Of a DNA stretch of 64,000 nt, positions 50,706 through 60,248 are shown in pieces. The notes below the pieces were generated by a model. That model was not told the DNA's origin, searched no databases, and saw only the letters and a program-made list of their open reading frames with translations. The DNA is from Levilactobacillus andaensis (lineage in GTDB: Bacteria; Bacillota; Bacilli; Lactobacillales; Lactobacillaceae). The stretch is from NCBI RefSeq assembly GCF_016861695.1, contig NZ_BOLP01000015.1, positions 18,698 through 82,697 on the forward strand. The letters run 5' to 3'. The position numbers and the translations under genes are program-made. Position 1 is the stretch's first letter; each line of letters opens with the position of its first letter.

Positions 50706-53700
50706 TTACCGTATTTTCCGTTTGACCCCTAACAGGCCGAGAACGCCCCACGTGACCGAAAGACAGATGAAGCCCCAAACTGATAATTGCGTTGGCTTTT
50801 CGCCCGTTTGCGGGAGCATTGAGGCCGTCTGCGGTTTGGGTTTCGTCGACGTTGGCCGGTTGGGTGTTGCGAGATTTATCGTTGCCGGCGACGTAGCCGA
50901 AACCGTTGATGTTGGTGCAACGGCTGGCTTGCTAGGCGGCGTGGTTAAATCGGCACCATCCCCAGCCCCTTCAGTACTTGTATCGGGAGCCGGATTGGAA
51001 CCATTACTTCCCGGTGTCTGGCCGGGGTTGTCGGTCCCAGGACCCGGCTGACTCGTGCCCGGAATTTCATTGCCATTCCCATGGTTGCCGGTGTCTGGGT
51101 TACTAGGACCTGGGGTTTGACCGCCACCATTGTTCCCACCGCCAGGGGTTCCAGGAGTCGGTTTTTCACCGCCACCGGGATTGCCTGGATTGGGCTTCTC
51201 ACTCCCACCAGTATTACCATCACCTGGATTACCTGGCTCTGGTTTTTCACCGCTGCCACCAGGATTTCCGGGACCCGGCGTCTCGCCACCGCCCGTTTCC
51301 ACTGGTGCGTAGAAGTAAGTGATCTCAAAATCTTTCTCACCAAATGTCCCAGTGGCATTCTCCGGAGTTATCTTCAACTTATAGCCTGCTGGATTGGCTG
51401 CGTGGGTGACATACGCCGTCCCCACTTTACCGGATTGCACAGCATCAGGAGCAACCGTCTTCCCGTCTACCGTTCGATGATGGACCGTCACCGTCGTCTG
51501 TTTAGCGGGCGGCGCCACAGGTGGTTTCACTTCGTCCTTAGCATAAACGTAAGTCACCGTTACGGGGATTGCGCTATATTTACCAGACGCATTGTCTGGA
51601 TGCCCCATCAGTGTATAGCCCGGAACATCAATTGGCGTGGTTGTGTAGTCCGCACCCACTAAACCTGCTGGTAACACTTTGTCAGCCGCGAGCTGATGAC
51701 CGTCCTTATCTTGATAGTGAGCAGTAACCGAACCCGCTATTTGCGTGTAAGTGTACGTAACCACAATATCTTTATCACCAAGTTTTCCAGTTGCATTCGC
51801 TGACTGATCTGTCAGCTTGTAGCCCGGAACATCAACGGGAGTGGTTGCATAATCCGCACCCACTAAACCTGCTGGCAACACTTTATCGGCTGCGAGCTGA
51901 TGGCCGTCCTTATCCTGATAGTGAACAGTAACCGAGCCCGCTATTTGCGTGTAAGTGTACGTAACTACGATATCGTTCTCACCAAGTTTTCCAGTTGCAT
52001 TCGCTGACTGATCTGTCAGCTTGTAGCCCGGAACATCAACAGGAGTGGTTTTATAATCCTCACCTACTAAGCCTCCTGGTAACACTTTATCCGCCGCAAG
52101 CTGATGACCGTCCTTATCCTGATAGTGAGCAGTAACCAAGCCCGCTATTTTCGTGTAAACGTATGTGACATCGATTTTATCCTTGCTATATTTTCCAGTT
52201 GTATTTGCTGACTGATCTGTCAGCTTATAGCCCGGAATATCAGCGGGTGTGGTTTTATAATCCTCACCCACTAAACCACCCGATAACACCTTGTCATCCG
52301 CAAGCTTACCGCCGTTTTTGTCTTGATAATGAACAATAACATTCGCCGCATCGTCAGCGATGATGTAAGGCTGAACAACGTTAAAGCCTTCACCCTGCCC
52401 GGTCAAATAAAAGGCGTCTGGTAAGGCAATTGCGTTCAAACCAGGGATTGGCGAAGCTGTTGGACCTGGTTGTTGATCCCGAAGACCGCTAAAGTAAATT
52501 CCACCCTTCCCATCTGATTTGGACTCTCCCTTAGTATAGTAAAAATGATAGTCTGGATTATCTTTTTCCGGATTCGCAAAAACCGGTTCTACAAGTCCTC
52601 CTTTAGCAGTCAACTGAACGACTTCTCCATCAATCGTTATACACTGAATCTGCATGTGTCCGGTACGGTCCTTATCGCTGACCAAAAGTGGGTCCAGTAT
52701 GATAAATTGACCAAGACTATTCATATCACCTTTGAATCCCTTTAATGGTGAGAAATCTCGAATGTGGTTATAGGCTAAGTAGAGACCATCTAAATTTTTC
52801 AAGTTTGCTAGCGGCGATATATCCGTAATTTTATTGCCTTGTAAATCAAGGTGCGTCAGTTTCTGCAGATTAGCTAGTGGCGTAACATCCACAATGTCCC
52901 CAAAGACAGCTCCCGGCTCAATATTGAGACTGCCCCCCATGCTCAGCCACCAGAGATTTTTCGCGTACTGTAGCCCTTCCACTGAAAAAGGTGTCTTACC
53001 GTCGATATAAGTATCGTACCCCTTACCATCCTTCACATCGAGCGTGGTCAGGAGCGCCAGGTCGTCTTGCGTAATATCAGCCACACTATTCCAGGTCTTA
53101 TCGGTACCCTCGACCTCCTGTAATGTCAGCAAAATAACCTTCTGCAACGTCTTGTTCGGCATCCACTGATCAATGTTGGTCGTGGCCGGAGCGGGCGTCA
53201 CTACTGGCGCAGACATTTTTGCAACCTGTTTCTTAACTAACGGTACTGCCGCTAAAACTGGCTCAGCATGGACCTTGGTACTGGTGTCTGGAACCGCTGG
53301 CTGAGTCTCCGGCATGGTAACCTCAGGAACGTCCGATGCACTTGGCACCTCTGACGTTACCCTTGGAACTGACGGTGTCTTTGACATTGTGACATCTGCC
53401 ACATTATCGGGTGATTTTTGAGGTACAGCGTTAACCGTTGAACCTTCACCGCTAGCCTTTTGGTCGATAACCGGTGTCGGTGCTTCACTTGCGTCAGTCG
53501 TCACCTCTGGTTCAGCCGACTCATCGGGCACGCCAATCGCCTCACCCGCTGCTGACTCTTCCATTGAACTACCAGTCGGTGTCGTAAGTACTACTTTATC
53601 CGTCGGTTCCCCTGACCCCGATTCATCGTCTACCACGGACAGTCCCACGTCGGCAGACGCCCCCGTGTCCGCCTGGGCCGTAACATTACCGACACCTAAT

Positions 53701-53777
53701 ACTACGGCACCGCTTACAATTCCTGTAATAATCCAATGTTTACCTTTTTTATACATCTTATAACGCGTCTTCGACAT
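50706..53777 (-). CDS. Large LPXTG adhesin with KxYKxGKxW signal, LRRs and MucBP repeats
   Basis: A 1,023-residue wall protein. Signal peptide carries the KxYKxGKxW motif (YKMYKKGKHW). A Glu/Ser/Thr stalk (to about 190) precedes a leucine-rich region (about 260-360; LTHLDLQGNKITDISPLANL, NLDGLYLAYNHIRDFSPL). Five MucBP-type repeats of about 70 residues follow (about 490-830); the first four are nearly identical (HYQDKDGHQLAADKVLP). A Pro/Gly/Asn repeat leads to LPQTG, a hydrophobic helix and KRKIR. The start at 53777 follows GGGGAG. Likely mucus or glycan binding; sortase-anchored. Confidence 0.88.
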   Translation of the reverse strand: MSKTRYKMYKKGKHWIITGIVSGAVVLGVGNVTAQADTGASADVGLSVVDDESGSGEPTDKVVLTTPTGSSMEESAAGEAIGVPDESAEPEVTTDASEAPTPVIDQKASGEGSTVNAVPQKSPDNVADVTMSKTPSVPRVTSEVPSASDVPEVTMPETQPAVPDTSTKVHAEPVLAAVPLVKKQVAKMSAPVVTPAPATTNIDQWMPNKTLQKVILLTLQEVEGTDKTWNSVADITQDDLALLTTLDVKDGKGYDTYIDGKTPFSVEGLQYAKNLWWLSMGGSLNIEPGAVFGDIVDVTPLANLQKLTHLDLQGNKITDISPLANLKNLDGLYLAYNHIRDFSPLKGFKGDMNSLGQFIILDPLLVSDKDRTGHMQIQCITIDGEVVQLTAKGGLVEPVFANPEKDNPDYHFYYTKGESKSDGKGGIYFSGLRDQQPGPTASPIPGLNAIALPDAFYLTGQGEGFNVVQPYIIADDAANVIVHYQDKNGGKLADDKVLSGGLVGEDYKTTPADIPGYKLTDQSANTTGKYSKDKIDVTYVYTKIAGLVTAHYQDKDGHQLAADKVLPGGLVGEDYKTTPVDVPGYKLTDQSANATGKLGENDIVVTYTYTQIAGSVTVHYQDKDGHQLAADKVLPAGLVGADYATTPVDVPGYKLTDQSANATGKLGDKDIVVTYTYTQIAGSVTAHYQDKDGHQLAADKVLPAGLVGADYTTTPIDVPGYTLMGHPDNASGKYSAIPVTVTYVYAKDEVKPPVAPPAKQTTVTVHHRTVDGKTVAPDAVQSGKVGTAYVTHAANPAGYKLKITPENATGTFGEKDFEITYFYAPVETGGGETPGPGNPGGSGEKPEPGNPGDGNTGGSEKPNPGNPGGGEKPTPGTPGGGNNGGGQTPGPSNPDTGNHGNGNEIPGTSQPGPGTDNPGQTPGSNGSNPAPDTSTEGAGDGADLTTPPSKPAVAPTSTVSATSPATINLATPNRPTSTKPKPQTASMLPQTGEKPTQLSVWGFICLSVTWGVLGLLGVKRKIR

Positions 53778-53944
53778 GAGATTCTCCCCTTCAACAGTCA
53801 GATTAGAATTAAAACTTTTCCCCGTAGAACAGTTACAGGCTTCAGTATAGACAATCCAATTGTACACATGGTAGTTTATTCAAAAATCAAACTAAAATTA
53901 AGCTAAAATTGACTTTTCAATCCAATTAATCTAATCAACTTCAT

Positions 53945-53970
53945 TAAAAAAGAACGTCGCTAAACGTCCT
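53945..53970 (-). terminator. Terminator of the GNAT gene
   Basis: GGACGTTTAGCGACGTTC forms a hairpin followed on the minus strand by TTTTTT, overlapping the stop region of the acetyltransferase gene. Confidence 0.65.
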
Positions 53971-54410
53971 TACAATACTGCCTTATTCATTTGAATGTGT
54001 GGGGTGCTATGGAACAAGAAGACATCCCCCGCCGCTTCGTAGCCGAATTTTTCGTAAAACTGCTGCTTATCAATCTGGGCCTCAATACTGATGGGCATCC
54101 CCGCAAAGTTCGCGTGAATCTCCGCTTCAATCTGCATGACTAATTGTCGGCCTAGTCCCTGACCGCGGCGTTCTGGAATCGTCAGTACCCGGCCAAACGT
54201 GACGTGATCGCGCTCCGTGAAGACCCGCGCGTAGGCCACCAGCCGGCCATCCTGATACCCCAGAATGTGGCGAGCCACCTTATCCGTCTCATCAATTTCT
54301 TGGTAAATTCGTTCTTGGGCGATCACAAACGTTCGAATACGTTCAAACGCAATATCGTAAAATTCATTAGGAGTCAGTTCGTCCATGGACTTAACCCGCC
54401 ATTCAAGCAT
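53970..54410 (-). CDS. GNAT family N-acetyltransferase (ElaA-like)
   Basis: A 146-residue acetyltransferase. VFTERDHVTFGRVLTIPE and RRGQGLGRQLVMQ form the acetyl-CoA site (Q/R-x-x-G-x-G/A), and FYEKFGYEAAGDVF is the usual C-terminal end. WRVKSMDELTPNEFYDIAFERIRTFV is ElaA-like. The ATG at 54410 (MLEWRV) is favoured, since an in-frame ATG 18 bases upstream abuts a TATAAT -10 and would be leaderless. It is divergent from the MarR gene and probably controlled by it. Substrate unknown. Confidence 0.8.
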   Translation of the reverse strand: MLEWRVKSMDELTPNEFYDIAFERIRTFVIAQERIYQEIDETDKVARHILGYQDGRLVAYARVFTERDHVTFGRVLTIPERRGQGLGRQLVMQIEAEIHANFAGMPISIEAQIDKQQFYEKFGYEAAGDVFLFHSTPHIQMNKAVL

Positions 54411-54462
54411 CACATAATCTTCTTTCATGTTATAATATGGTATCTAGTATCGTTCATTTTAA

Positions 54463-54474
54463 TTGCAAATGCAA
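54463..54474. promoter_or_regulatory. Candidate MarR operator
   Basis: TTGCA-AA-TGCAA, an inverted repeat between the divergent GNAT and MarR genes, next to their promoters. Confidence 0.55.
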
Positions 54475-54491
54475 CTATAAAAGGAGAAAAT

Positions 54492-54920
54492 ATGCCAAAT
54501 TCATTTCGCAGTATCGGCCTCATCGCCCGGGTCACGGCCACCATGGGGAACCAACTTTTTCAGGCCAACGACCTGCAGAACAATCAATTCATTTACTTGA
54601 TGCGGATCAACGAGACCCCCGGCATCACCCAGACCGAATTGGCCGACCAACTCCACGTCGACCCTTCGACCTGCCTGCGCACGGTGCGCAAGCTAATTGC
54701 CAACCACTACGTGACCCGGTTGACCGACGCCACCAACAAGAAACGCCGGCCACTACAGGCTACCGCTAAGGGCCAGGCCATGTACCCCGCTCTCCAGGAC
54801 TACGAACAACACGTTTTAGCCGTGGGCACCCAGGAGCTTTCGGCCGGTGAACAAGCCCTGCTGGAAGAATTATTGGCAAAAGTCGCCCGGAATATGAAAT
54901 CCTACCAACGGGGCCATTGA
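54492..54920 (+). CDS. MarR family transcriptional regulator
   Basis: A 142-residue winged-helix regulator. TQTELADQLHVDPSTCLRTV (about 44-63) is the recognition helix-turn-helix, followed by the wing DATNKKRRPLQATAKG. AAAAGGAGAAAAT precedes the ATG. The longer frame upstream is not used: it would read through the divergent gene. It probably represses itself and the GNAT gene via the TTGCA..TGCAA site. Confidence 0.85.
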   Translation: MPNSFRSIGLIARVTATMGNQLFQANDLQNNQFIYLMRINETPGITQTELADQLHVDPSTCLRTVRKLIANHYVTRLTDATNKKRRPLQATAKGQAMYPALQDYEQHVLAVGTQELSAGEQALLEELLAKVARNMKSYQRGH

Positions 54921-54984
54921 TTAAGCGTTTTGACCACTCGCAGGTGAAAAATTTTAATGATTTTCAAAAAAGTGAGACAAATGA

Positions 54985-55014
54985 TTGTCCTTTCACATTG
55001 TTCAATGCTACACT
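54985..55014 (+). promoter_or_regulatory. Promoter of gnd
   Basis: TTGTCC (54985-54990) and TACACT (55009-55014) with an 18-base spacer, about 50 bases before the gnd start. Confidence 0.6.
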
Positions 55015-55062
55015 AATGAGTGGAACGTCGTTACTAATTTTGAACGCAAAGGAAGGTTACTA

Positions 55063-56505
55063 ATGGCAGATCAAAAAGCAAATATTGGTGTTGTTGGTAT
55101 GGCTGTTATGGGCAAGAACTTAGCCCTGAACATTGAAAGTCGCGGTTACACGGTAGGTATCTTTAACCGTTCCGCAAGCAAGACTGAACAAGTCATGAAA
55201 GACCACAGCGAAAAGAAACTGATTCCTAGTTACAAGATTGAAGACTTCGTAAGCTCATTGGAAACGCCACGGCGGATTCTTTTGATGGTTAAGGCTGGTA
55301 AGCCAACCGATGCCGTCATTCACGAACTGCTCCCGCTGCTCGACAAGGGTGACGTGCTGATTGATGGTGGGAACACGAACTTCCACGACACGATGGCTCG
55401 TAACGCTGAACTCGACAAGTCCGGGATCAACTTTATTGGTATGGGTGTTTCCGGTGGTGAACTGGGTGCCTTACAAGGTCCTTCTTTGATGCCAGGTGGC
55501 CAAAAAGAAGCCTACGATCTCGTTGAACCTATCTTGACCAAGATTGCTGCTAAGGCGCCTCAAGACGGCAAGCCATGTGTAACTTACATTGGGCCTAACG
55601 GTGCTGGTCACTACGTTAAGATGGTCCACAACGGTATCGAATACGGTGATGAAGAGCTGATCGACGAAAGCTACAACATCATGCGTAACGTTGCCGGGAT
55701 CTCAGTTGACGATATGGCTGACATCTTTAAAGAATGGAACAAGGGTGAATTGGACAGCTACTTAGTCGAAATCACCGCTGACATTTTGACGCGTAAGGAT
55801 GACTTAGGCGATGACAAGAACTTGCCAATCGTTGACGCCATCAAGGACCGTGGGAACAACAAAGGGACTGGTAAGTGGAGTTCCGAAGATGCTCTCGACG
55901 TTCAAGTCCCTCAATCCGTCATCACTGAAGCCGTTTACGCCCGTTACATTTCTATGTTGAAGGACGAACGGGTCAAGGCTTCTAAGGTATTGCCATCTGC
56001 TGAAAAGCAAGGCAAGGCTGAAATTGCTGACAAGGACAAGTTTGTTGAAGAAGTTCGTCAAGCGCTCTTCTTTGGTAAGCTGATGAGTTACGCGCAAGGG
56101 TTCGAACAACTTCGCTTTGCTTCCGAAGCTAACGATTGGGACCTTAAGTTTGGTGAATTAGCACAAATCTGGCGTGGCGGTTGCATTATCCGTGCCCAAT
56201 TCCTGCAAAACATCACCGACGCCTTCGACAAGGATCCTAAGTTGACCAACTTGCTGTTCGATAGCTACTTCAAGGATATCGCTGGTAAGTATCAACAATC
56301 CATCCGTGACGTGGTTGCTATGGCTGTTCAAGCTGGCATCCCCGTTCCTAGTTTGTCCGCTGCTATCACTTACTACGATAGCTTCCGTGCAGAAGTTCTG
56401 CCTGCTAACTTGTTACAAGCACAACGGGACTACTTCGGTGCCCACACGTACGAACGGAACGACCGCGATGGGAACTTCCACTACACTTGGTACGAAGAAC
56501 AATAA
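55063..56505 (+). CDS. gnd: 6-phosphogluconate dehydrogenase, decarboxylating
   Basis: A 480-residue enzyme that converts 6-phosphogluconate to ribulose 5-phosphate and CO2 with NADP+/NAD+. [16 protein letters not shown] (Rossmann) at the N-terminus, GGNTNFHDT, and the signature [10 protein letters not shown] with catalytic Lys/Glu region are intact. The ATG at 55063 follows AAAGGAAGG. It completes the step after zwf. Standard length for the NADP-type dimeric form. Confidence 0.95.
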   Translation: MADQKANIGVVGMAVMGKNLALNIESRGYTVGIFNRSASKTEQVMKDHSEKKLIPSYKIEDFVSSLETPRRILLMVKAGKPTDAVIHELLPLLDKGDVLIDGGNTNFHDTMARNAELDKSGINFIGMGVSGGELGALQGPSLMPGGQKEAYDLVEPILTKIAAKAPQDGKPCVTYIGPNGAGHYVKMVHNGIEYGDEELIDESYNIMRNVAGISVDDMADIFKEWNKGELDSYLVEITADILTRKDDLGDDKNLPIVDAIKDRGNNKGTGKWSSEDALDVQVPQSVITEAVYARYISMLKDERVKASKVLPSAEKQGKAEIADKDKFVEEVRQALFFGKLMSYAQGFEQLRFASEANDWDLKFGELAQIWRGGCIIRAQFLQNITDAFDKDPKLTNLLFDSYFKDIAGKYQQSIRDVVAMAVQAGIPVPSLSAAITYYDSFRAEVLPANLLQAQRDYFGAHTYERNDRDGNFHYTWYEEQ

Positions 56506-56527
56506 ATTTAATTTTAAATTGATGTTG

Positions 56528-56562
56528 AAAACTCACGGTCGTTTGGGCCGTGAGTTTTTTTG
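56528..56562 (+). terminator. Terminator of gnd
   Basis: AAAACTCACGG pairs with CCGTGAGTTTT followed by more T. Confidence 0.9.
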
Positions 56563-56665
56563 TTGTCTGAATAGAAACCGCATCAAATCAACGATGCAAG
56601 CAAACTTAGCTGGTCAATTTCAGCGGTGTTTGATAAGCTTAACCCATATTCAGGGAGGAATTTCT

Positions 56666-57310
56666 ATGACACTCGGGGAAAAATTACAGCAAGCCCGCCA
56701 CGACCATCAGCTCACGCAGAGCGACGTGGCGAAACACGTGACCGTCTCGCGCCAGACCATTTCGAGCTGGGAGACCGGCAAGAGTTATCCGGACATCGAC
56801 AGTCTAGTCACCCTCAGCAACCTGTACGGGCTATCGCTGGACGTGCTGATCAAGGACGACACGGGCATGATGGACTACCTGCGCAAACCGGAGATTCTCA
56901 AACGGCTACGACCCATTCACCAAACTATGCTGGTTTTAAATGAATTATTTATCGTGATTCTCTTGTTCTTTATGCCCAACCCAATCGGTGCTTGGATTTT
57001 AATTGCGGCTTTTTTAGCGAGTGGTTGTGGTTTCCTCTATCTACAAAAATTCGAGGAACAACTCAGTCCCCTGCCCATTTCCGAACAGCGCTGGCGCAAT
57101 GGCTGGCTACCGAGCGGCTTGAATATCCTAATTTCAACTGGCGCGCTAGTTATGACCTATTGGTGGCCTATCGCTGCTAAAGCGGTGACGAACAACCTGG
57201 AGACACTGGTCACGATATCCTGCCTGACGCTGTTCGGACTCTGGCTTGGTCATGGCATTCAGCGGCTCAAGGATCGGGAGAATGCGACGGCTAAGCAAGA
57301 AAAATATTAA
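56666..57310 (+). CDS. XRE regulator fused to membrane helices (paralogue 1)
   Basis: A 214-residue protein. An N-terminal Cro/cI helix-turn-helix (about 1-65; TQSDVAKHVTVSRQTISSWE, then TGKSYPDIDSL) is followed by about four membrane helices (about 90-200). GGGAGGAA precedes the ATG. This HTH-plus-membrane form is common in Firmicutes and thought to sense envelope or membrane state, but ligands are mostly unknown. A close paralogue lies 378 bases downstream with an R2 copy between. Confidence 0.8.
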   Translation: MTLGEKLQQARHDHQLTQSDVAKHVTVSRQTISSWETGKSYPDIDSLVTLSNLYGLSLDVLIKDDTGMMDYLRKPEILKRLRPIHQTMLVLNELFIVILLFFMPNPIGAWILIAAFLASGCGFLYLQKFEEQLSPLPISEQRWRNGWLPSGLNILISTGALVMTYWWPIAAKAVTNNLETLVTISCLTLFGLWLGHGIQRLKDRENATAKQEKY

Positions 57311-57407
57311 GTTTGTTACACACTTGCTCAGGTTGACCACTTTCAAGACGGGCATGGAGATTATGTATTTGTAGGTCAACTTCTAATCGACTCGTAAGAC
57401 ACCTGTG

Positions 57408-57566
57408 TAAGCCGAGAGGTCGCCAGATATGGGCTCAGGCGCGTCGTTCTGCTTGGTCGGCGTTTTGTGCCGGCTTAGCAGAAAACCAACCTTGAAGACT
57501 CGTGTTTTTCGAGGCTGCAAGTTGTGTTCGCACCGTTCCAGCCCATATCTGGCGACCGGTAAGGCG
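57408..57566 (+). repeat. Dispersed structured repeat R2, copy 5
   Basis: Outer stem GGTCGCCAGATATGGGCT is fully complementary over 18 bases. The second hairpin is TTCTGCT/AGCAGAA, as in copy 1, where copies 2-4 and 6 have TTCTACT/AGTAGAA. It sits between the two paralogous regulator genes. Confidence 0.87.
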
Positions 57567-57688
57567 AAGTTTCCGTACAAACGCGATTGGGCATAATCCC
57601 CGTCATACCAGCATTGCAGAGAACCTTTGCTGGACGTTTTACACCGAACATGCGTATACTAGGTCCATCAGCTAGAGGAGGAATCATT

Positions 57689-58312
57689 ATGGAATTCGGG
57701 GAGAGAATCAAACACGCACGGCAACATCAAAATCTGACACAGGAAACCGTCGCGGCGGAATTACACGTCACGCGCCAAACAATTTCCAGTTGGGAACGGG
57801 GCAAGAGCTATCCAGATATCGACAGCTTAATTCGGTTAAGCGACTACTATCAGCTTTCACTAGACACACTGCTCAAGAAGGACCCCGGGCTCACTGAAAC
57901 ACTCCGTAAACCTGTCGTTCTCAAATCAATTCAACCAATCATTAAAAACTTAACCATTGTGGATGTCCTCTTCGTCCTGGGACTGGTCTTCGCTCACCAA
58001 CTCTTCATTGTGAAGGACCTGCTCTATTTGATGGGTATGGTCAACATTTTGGCGCTCAACAAGTTAAATAGTTTTGCTCGTGTGCTGGACGACACCACCC
58101 CTTATATGGCTTGGACAAAACGCCGGCCATGGGTGCTACTGATTGCTATCGGTAGCGCACTCGCCGCACTCGGGGCAATGGTCATTCACGCGCCGTCGCT
58201 CACCAACGACTTTACGTTCCTAGCCCTTGGCGCCAGCATCGCCCTGGTTTACGCCGAGATCACTTACTCCCGGCAACGGCGCCACGCGGAACAAGCGGGT
58301 CAATTACCTTAA
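57689..58312 (+). CDS. XRE regulator fused to membrane helices (paralogue 2)
   Basis: A 207-residue protein with the same layout and a near-identical HTH (VTRQTISSWERGKSYPDIDS) as the protein at 56666, but a more divergent membrane half (four helices, about 88-190). AGAGGAGGAA precedes the ATG at 57689. It is probably a tandem duplicate that has diverged in its sensing part. Target genes unknown. Confidence 0.8.
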   Translation: MEFGERIKHARQHQNLTQETVAAELHVTRQTISSWERGKSYPDIDSLIRLSDYYQLSLDTLLKKDPGLTETLRKPVVLKSIQPIIKNLTIVDVLFVLGLVFAHQLFIVKDLLYLMGMVNILALNKLNSFARVLDDTTPYMAWTKRRPWVLLIAIGSALAALGAMVIHAPSLTNDFTFLALGASIALVYAEITYSRQRRHAEQAGQLP

Positions 58313-58321
58313 ATCGACAGA

Positions 58322-58502
58322 AAAGAGAGTGCGACAAAAGGCGGTTAGTCAATGAGCATTAACGTCGATAGACAACTAATCCTGGTCTTGGATTGTTTGT
58401 CTATCGGGGTTAAGCGGAGTTGATTGCCTTTTGTCACACGTTTCGACCATGGACGTTCGGCGCGCAAAAATGGCCTGAGACTTTTGTCCCAGGCCATTTT
58501 AT
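58322..58502 (-). repeat. Dispersed structured repeat R1, copy b (inverted)
   Basis: The full R1 in the reverse direction, including the terminator hairpin (GGCCTGAGACTTTTGTCCCAG). It lies between converging genes and would serve as terminator for both. Confidence 0.8.
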
Positions 58503-58510
58503 AATCCATT

Positions 58511-58774
58511 TTATTGCCGTGTGTGGCCGCCGGCGGTCATCCCCACTAAGTTATCCTGCAATGCCATTTGAATCGCGTGGAGGTTCTCCCAATGCTCAAT
58601 TTCGGTTGCTAAGCCGGCTTGCCACTCTGCTTTCTCGCGGCTATTTTCAATGAATCGGTCCCAATCCATATCGGCTGTGGTTCGATCGGTCGTTTGCCGC
58701 CATTTCGCCCACTCATCGAGATGTTTCGCTAACTCTAGGGCTTCCGGTGGGGCTAATACTAAGTTCTCAGTCAT
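58511..58774 (-). CDS. Hypothetical soluble protein
   Basis: An 87-residue protein (MTENLVLAPPEALELAKHLD), helical, rich in Trp, Glu and His, without membrane segments. TAAGGAGG precedes the ATG, so it is very probably translated. I do not recognise the family. It stands alone between an R1 copy and the NAD(P)-binding protein gene. Confidence 0.7.
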   Translation of the reverse strand: MTENLVLAPPEALELAKHLDEWAKWRQTTDRTTADMDWDRFIENSREKAEWQAGLATEIEHWENLHAIQMALQDNLVGMTAGGHTRQ

Positions 58775-58864
58775 AATGATGGCCTCCTTAGCAAAAATCG
58801 GACGGACAGTCTCTTAACTTGCTATTACTTTACCAGAAAATATCAGCCGGCGCGACTAATATGC

Positions 58865-59506
58865 TCATAACTGGTCAAGCACCTGTTCGATTGGTGTCTC
58901 CCCGCTCAGTAACGGAATGGTCTTGCGACTCGCCCGTGGGGAATGCAAGGCGGCGACCAGAAATGCCGCGAGGTCGGCCCGTGAAATGCTACCAACCGCC
59001 AGCGGATCACTCTTCACCTTGCCCGTTCCGGCGTGAAAGGACAGCGCCCCCGGCTGCACGATCGTATAGTTCAGATTCGTTTGATTGACCAACCAGTTAT
59101 CGGCGTAAAATTTCGCCACGTACAATGACTTCAACGGGTCAGCCCAACGGTTGCGGTCCTCAGCAAATAACATGCTGATCATCAAGAAGCGGTCGACACC
59201 GGCAATCTCAGCGGCCTGCATGGTCTTCACGGCCCCATCGAGGTCGACCAGTAACGTCATGTCGTCCTTGGTACGACCACCGGACCCGGCCGCAAAGATG
59301 ACGGCGTCCACGTCGAGCATGACGTTGGCTAGCTGCTCTGGCTTAGTGAGGAGATCCATTTGCCGGACCGTGACGCCCTGATCCTCCCAGTCTTCGCCAT
59401 CTTCGCTAAAACGTAAGCCGGCGATAGGGTCATCCCCTCTGGCTAATAAATCTGCTATCAATAGGCGACCGACTTGGCCGTTGGCACCCACGACTAAAAC
59501 TCGCAT
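58865..59506 (-). CDS. NAD(P)-binding SDR-like protein (YwnB/NmrA-like)
   Basis: A 213-residue atypical short-chain dehydrogenase. VVGANGQVGRLLIADLL is the glycine-rich dinucleotide loop (GxxGxxG), and VIFAAGSGG is the usual second strand. The extended-SDR Tyr-x-x-x-Lys reads YVAKFYAD (about 127). Such proteins are NAD(P)H-dependent reductases or redox sensors. GGGAG lies about 11 bases ahead of the ATG. Monocistronic. Confidence 0.82.
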   Translation of the reverse strand: MRVLVVGANGQVGRLLIADLLARGDDPIAGLRFSEDGEDWEDQGVTVRQMDLLTKPEQLANVMLDVDAVIFAAGSGGRTKDDMTLLVDLDGAVKTMQAAEIAGVDRFLMISMLFAEDRNRWADPLKSLYVAKFYADNWLVNQTNLNYTIVQPGALSFHAGTGKVKSDPLAVGSISRADLAAFLVAALHSPRASRKTIPLLSGETPIEQVLDQL

Positions 59507-59713
59507 AACCTAACAAACTCCCTTCAACACTCTCATCGTTTCATTATACAACGCCATGAGAGCGTTTTAATTCGTTAACTGTAAAAAAAATTGACGCTGT
59601 CTGCTTTACCCCACGTCATTTTGTGCCATAATGAAATTGAAGCTAAAAATATATTGCACGGGAATCACTTAACCGCTAGATTGTTGCTTACGATTTTTGA
59701 GGAGGTCTGCACT

Positions 59714-60061
59714 TTGCAGAATCAAGATTTAACCATTAACGACTTAGACGAACACGCACAACAGACGGCTTTGACCGACTTTGTCAAGTTTTACTTACGG
59801 CACTACAAGACCAACGACTTGGAAATTTTGTCCCAATACAAGGTTGATTACGCCATGAACGATATCAACATGTACTTGTACGCTAACAAAAACTTCCACC
59901 CGGATGAATTGGTTGCCGGTGTATTAGGTTTGAAGCACGACTTATTCGTCTCCATCCTATCCACGATGGACATCGCGTTCAACGAAAACGGTTCTCTCAA
60001 GGACACCACTTGGGAAGGCTGGTACCAACAAGAATACGCTAAGGTCGTCGAAGGTAAGTAA
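59714..60061 (+). CDS. Conserved hypothetical acidic protein
   Basis: A 115-residue soluble protein. The TTG at 59714 has GGAGGT 8 bases ahead and is preferred; the upstream in-frame ATG would add 41 residues without a ribosome site. It is highly helical with EYA/HYK segments (FVKFYLRHYKTNDLEILSQY). I know of no function. Its terminator follows the stop. Confidence 0.7.
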   Translation: MQNQDLTINDLDEHAQQTALTDFVKFYLRHYKTNDLEILSQYKVDYAMNDINMYLYANKNFHPDELVAGVLGLKHDLFVSILSTMDIAFNENGSLKDTTWEGWYQQEYAKVVEGK

Positions 60062-60074
60062 CGATTGACCCGTT

Positions 60075-60123
60075 AAAAAGGCGGTCACCGTCAGCAGAAA
60101 TGCTGATGGGGGCCGCCTTTTTT
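60075..60123 (+). terminator. Terminator after the 115-residue ORF
   Basis: AAAGGCGG..CACC pairs with GGGGCCGCCTTT, then TTTT. Confidence 0.85.
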
Positions 60124-60248
60124 GATATTGTTGTAAATTGATGTGAACTGGACGTATTGCAGCTGCCAAACAGCTACAGTGAAACCACTTCGACGTTAAA
60201 CGCAGCTGCTCCGCTCCACCTTCCGCTTAAATTGAAACTACCACCATT

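Noticed and set aside
55063..56505. Operon of zwf and gnd
   Set aside because: They are 4.5 kb apart with other genes, own promoters and terminators.
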